The position numbers and the translations under genes were made by a program. Shown here in pieces: positions 61,587-64,000 of a stretch of DNA of 64,000 bases. The DNA comes from Ornithinimicrobium ciconiae (GTDB taxonomy: Bacteria > Actinomycetota > Actinomycetes > Actinomycetales > Dermatophilaceae), in assembly GCF_007197575.1 (NCBI RefSeq), contig NZ_CP041616.1:1426001-1490000 (forward strand). Direction: 5' to 3'. Positions within the stretch are counted from its first letter, which is position 1; each line of letters starts with the position of its first letter. Below the pieces are notes generated by a model, which searched no databases, was not told where the DNA came from, and saw only the letters and a list, made by a program, of their open reading frames with translations.

Positions 61587-61613
61587 GCCCGGGACGACGT
61601 CTCCGTCCCGGGC
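61587..61613. terminator. hairpin after the cell-wall protein gene
   Basis: GCCCGGGACG (61587-61596) pairs with CGTCCCGGGC (61604-61613), loop 7 nt; ACTG (61582-61585) and CAGT (61615-61618) extend it around one mismatch. Lies 12 bp after the stop, without a T-run. Confidence 0.6.
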
Positions 61614-61695
61614 ACAGTTGATCCCGCCCTCTGCCGTGGATCAGGCGCGCGAGACCGCATCCTCAGCCTCGGCGACCTCGGTTGCGGTCCCGCCG

Positions 61696-61751
61696 ACATC
61701 ATTGGGGTGCAGAACCGGTCACCGGTGCCTGGTTCTGCACCCCAATGATGT
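61696..61751. repeat. 56-bp inverted repeat with 21-bp arms
   Basis: ACATCATTGGGGTGCAGAACC (21 bases in all, 61696-61716) is the perfect complement of 61731-61751; loop is 14 nt containing ACCGGT. It lies in the 303-bp gap 61575-61877, which otherwise holds the hairpin above and an A+T-rich stretch before the next gene. Confidence 0.9.
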
Positions 61752-61877
61752 GGCCACGGTGCTCACCCCGCCCGCAGGAGCCTTTGGGAGCCTGAACTTG
61801 AGTGGGCAGGTGTGCCCTCTGCTCACGGAAACCATTTTTCAGGCGTATTGTGAAAAAAGTAGACAGGAGGTCACGTC

Positions 61878-62477
61878 ATGAAGTCAAGGAGCATCATCGC
61901 GGTCCAGGAGTGGCCGCACGAGAGCCGCACAGCGGCACAGCTGGTGATCAAGCAGTTCGGCGAGCCCAACGAGGTCAGCGCCACCGAACTGACCTGGCAC
62001 GGCGCGGCGCCGTGGAAGCGGGTCGTGGCGACCGAGTGGTACGAAAACCACAACTTCCCGGTGCCACACGTCGACTGCATCGAGTGCGTCATCGACTACG
62101 CAGTGTCGCCGGAGAAGCTGAGCGAGTTGGCCCTCTTCGACGGCAGTATCCGGGTCGACCGCACGGCAGGAGAGGTGTCGGTGCGGTGTCGCAGCATCGC
62201 CAGCGACACCCTCAAGTTCAACTTGGTGCACGACATCGTGACGGGCAAGCGCACCGCGCAGGACGCCCGTGACTATCACGTCAAGGAAGTCCTCGACGCC
62301 ACGCGCGGCGAGCCCACGCCCTATCGCGACAAGTTGCGCATCCCGCCGCAGGTGAACACCAAGGACCCTGGTGAGCAGGTCCTCAACGAGGAAGAGTTGC
62401 GCACCATCGCAGACAGCGACGTCGCGCTGATCGCGCCGCTGGCACTGGCCCGCCAGGCAGCGCCCCGCCACCCCTGA
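61878..62477 (+). CDS. conserved hypothetical protein
   Basis: 199 residues with no family name that I can give, but in my recollection its text (PWKRVVATEW, HNFPVPHVDCIECVIDY, FDGSIRVDRTAGEVSVRCRS, FNLVHDIVTGKRTAQDAR) resembles uncharacterised proteins of Bacteroidetes and Proteobacteria. AGGAGG 8-10 nt before ATG 61878 is one of the strongest ribosome-binding sites in the window, and the preceding 40 bp is unusually A+T rich (CATTTTTCAG, GTGAAAAAAG). The C-terminus has a Glu-rich helix. Could be a recent import or simply a gene with strong expression. Confidence 0.75.
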   Translation: MKSRSIIAVQEWPHESRTAAQLVIKQFGEPNEVSATELTWHGAAPWKRVVATEWYENHNFPVPHVDCIECVIDYAVSPEKLSELALFDGSIRVDRTAGEVSVRCRSIASDTLKFNLVHDIVTGKRTAQDARDYHVKEVLDATRGEPTPYRDKLRIPPQVNTKDPGEQVLNEEELRTIADSDVALIAPLALARQAAPRHP

Positions 62478-62500
62478 GGGAAGTCGGAGCGCGGCTGGCC

Positions 62501-62590
62501 GGGCAAGTCCCTGGTTGGGGCGCCGCCGACCGGTAAGTCCCGGGTCGGGGCGCCGCCGACCGGTAAGTCCCGGGTTGGAGCGCCGCCGGC
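62501..62590. repeat. 30-bp tandem repeat, three copies
   Basis: Units at 62501-62530, 62531-62560 and 62561-62590 share GTAAGTCCCGGGT and GCGCCGCCG, with a partial fourth (CGGTGGGACCCGG). It fills the 131-bp gap between the hypothetical gene and the LLM oxidoreductase stop. Confidence 0.9.
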
Positions 62591-62608
62591 CGGTGGGACC
62601 CGGCAGGG

Positions 62609-63628
62609 TCAGACGCGGGGCGTGATCCCCCAGGCGTCGGCGAGGAGCTCGAAGGAGCGCTGCCGCATGCCGGGGTCGTGGGTGTAGGTCGTGATGATGA
62701 GTTCGTCGAGGTCGTAGGCCGCAGCGAACTCCTCCAGCACCGGCACCACCTGCGTGGGGTCGCCGACCGCCTTGACGGAGTGGAACTCGTTGATCATCGG
62801 CAGAGCGGCCTCGGGGATCACGGTGGCCAGGTCGTCGACCGGGGGAGCCAGCGGTGCCGAGCCGCCGGTCCGGATCGCCGCGACCATCTGCTGGGCCGTC
62901 GTGAACAGGTAGTGCGCCTCGGCCTCCGACGGGGCGACGAGGACATTGATGCCGGCCATCACGGTGGGCCGGTCGACCTGGGCGGTCTCGGCGTCGGCGT
63001 TGAACCGGTCGCGATAGATGGCCAGTGCCTCGCGCATCTGCTGCGGGGCGAAGTGGCTGGCAAAGCTGAACGGCAGGCCCAGCGCGGCGGCGACCTGCGC
63101 ACCGCCGGTGGACGAGCCGAGCATCCAGATCGGGACGTTGGTGCCCTCGCCGGGCAGGGCGCGCACCCGCGTGGTCGCGCCGTCACCGAGATAGCTGACC
63201 AGGTCGAGCACGTTGCCGGCGAAGTCGTTGAGGCCGCTGGCGCTGCGGGCCAGGGCAGCCGCGGTCAGGGGATCGGTGCCGGGCGCGCGGCCCAGCCCGA
63301 GGTCAAAACGGTCACCGTGGAGGGTGGCCAGGGTGCCGTAGTACTCGGCGACCATCAGCGGAGAGTGGTTGGGCAGCATGACCCCACCCGAACCCAGCCG
63401 TATGCCGTGCGGGGTGTGGTTGGCGAAGTGCCCCAGGATCAGGGAGGTCGCCGAGGACATGAACGCCTCGGTGCCGTGGTGCTCGGCCACCCAGAGCCGC
63501 TCGTAGCCCAGCTCGTCCAGCCGCGTGGCCAGTGCCGTCGAGTGCCGCATCGCGTCAGCGGGCGTCATGCCCTGCGAGCGCGGAACCAGTTCGAGGACGG
63601 ACAGAGGCACACGTGAGTTCGTCGGCAT
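62609..63628 (-). CDS. LLM-class (luciferase-like) flavin-dependent oxidoreductase
   Basis: 339 residues. Bacterial luciferase-like monooxygenase fold: PLSVLELVPRSQGMTPADAM, RLWVAEHHGTEAFMSS, IRLGSGGVMLPNHSPL, DRFDLGLGRAPGTDPLTA and PIWMLGSSTGGAQVAAALG. This is the actinobacterial MsnO8-like subfamily of FMN or F420 enzymes, most of unknown substrate. The start MPTNSRVPLSV is the usual one. No ferredoxin or flavin reductase partner nearby. Confidence 0.92.
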   Translation of the reverse strand: MPTNSRVPLSVLELVPRSQGMTPADAMRHSTALATRLDELGYERLWVAEHHGTEAFMSSATSLILGHFANHTPHGIRLGSGGVMLPNHSPLMVAEYYGTLATLHGDRFDLGLGRAPGTDPLTAAALARSASGLNDFAGNVLDLVSYLGDGATTRVRALPGEGTNVPIWMLGSSTGGAQVAAALGLPFSFASHFAPQQMREALAIYRDRFNADAETAQVDRPTVMAGINVLVAPSEAEAHYLFTTAQQMVAAIRTGGSAPLAPPVDDLATVIPEAALPMINEFHSVKAVGDPTQVVPVLEEFAAAYDLDELIITTYTHDPGMRQRSFELLADAWGITPRV

Positions 63629-63688
63629 GACTAGGTCAACCCGCCTCAGCCTGACTTGTTCCCGCCGTGGCGCTGCGGGACGGTCTGG

Positions 63689-64000
63689 TCACCGGGGGGT
63701 GTGGCGCGGCTCACCGGCTGCGGGAGGTGGGGCCACCTCGAGCAGCCCGACGAGTTCCTGGGCGTTGAACGGCGCATGGACCTTGGCGTCGTTGTCGAAG
63801 TAGACGTAGACGTCGTGGGTGCGCCGCCAGCTCCTGATCCGCTCGGCCCAGCGCTGCAGCGCCGCCGGTGAGTAGCCGCTGACATAGAGCTCGGTGTCGC
63901 CGTGCAGCCGCACGTAGACCACCGGAGAGGTCACCGCGTCCAGCTCGGGCCAGCGGTGCGCCGTGTCGGCGACCACCAGACCTATGGCGTGCTCACGCAG
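63689..64000 (-). CDS. DUF72 family protein, C-terminal part (5' end outside window)
   Basis: C-terminal 103 residues of a DUF72 TIM-barrel protein. Landmarks are SPVVYVRLHGDTELYVSGY, LQRWAERIRSW and DVYVYFDNDAKVHAPFNAQEL. The frame remains open to the last base of the window (64000), so the start is beyond the edge. Family is widespread, function unknown. It is 60 bp downstream-to-upstream of the LLM gene on the same strand. Confidence 0.9.
   Translation of the reverse strand: MREHAIGLVVADTAHRWPELDAVTSPVVYVRLHGDTELYVSGYSPAALQRWAERIRSWRRTHDVYVYFDNDAKVHAPFNAQELVGLLEVAPPPAAGEPRHTPR

Overview
The window is about 70% G+C chromosomal DNA from an actinobacterium. Support comes from the high G+C, many GTG starts, apparently leaderless genes with TANNNT -10 boxes, LexA with a divergent LysM gene, and split LivGFHMK/FadD loci. 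Gene content and the style of sequence suggest the Intrasporangiaceae/Ornithinimicrobiaceae, but this is an inference. It looks like ordinary core and near-core chromosome: I see no prophage, IS element, CRISPR array, rRNA or tRNA gene. Both ends cut genes (a methylmalonyl-CoA mutase at the left, a DUF72 protein at the right).

Layout. 1-2.7 kb: methylmalonyl-CoA mutase and its MeaB GTPase chaperone. 2.7-4.1 kb: two convergent PIN-toxin modules (Phd/VapC and RHH/VapC). 4.2-7.3 kb: leuS preceded by a short Leu-rich leader peptide and an intrinsic terminator, a candidate attenuator. 7.3-12 kb: DegV, ComEA, ComEC. 12-22.4 kb: sirtuin and LysR regulator, AIM24 protein, class V aminotransferase with an inverted repeat around its start codon, patatin, LuxR regulator, PRC-barrel protein, LexA and the divergent LysM gene. 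23-26.4 kb: GH65 disaccharide phosphorylase and beta-phosphoglucomutase. 26.5-34.9 kb: HtrA-like lipoprotein, RecQ-like helicase with a phosphoribosyltransferase-like tail, duplicated S51 peptidase, CodA-like amidohydrolase and two small membrane proteins.

34.9-47.1 kb is the most coherent metabolic block. An IclR regulator with an AMP-ligase-like protein and an enoyl-CoA hydratase runs leftward. A complete Liv-type ABC importer with an embedded FadD acyl-CoA ligase and a terminal PaaK-like protein runs rightward. This suggests uptake, CoA activation and beta-oxidation of a carboxylic acid, with propionyl-CoA potentially leaving through the mutase at the left edge. Two of the three ligase-like proteins lack standard catalytic motifs. 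47-54.3 kb: GNAT, a convergent histidine kinase/response regulator pair, a CDF metal exporter, a flavoprotein disulfide reductase and a CPA2 antiporter. 54.4-59.1 kb: a tightly overlapping leftward operon (FAD-Rieske oxidoreductase, GNAT, macrodomain, membrane protein, MBL hydrolase) ending in a lipoprotein gene with a one-base frameshift. 59.3-64 kb: CWB2 surface protein, a conserved hypothetical protein, an LLM flavin oxidoreductase and the partial DUF72 gene.

The most unusual signals are not genes. They are the leuS leader; an 8-mer, GTATGCCG/CGGCATAC, that recurs in every reading frame and in intergenic DNA far above expectation; large perfect palindromes at 50.6 and 61.7 kb; several short intergenic tandem repeats; and the inverted repeat enclosing the aminotransferase start codon.
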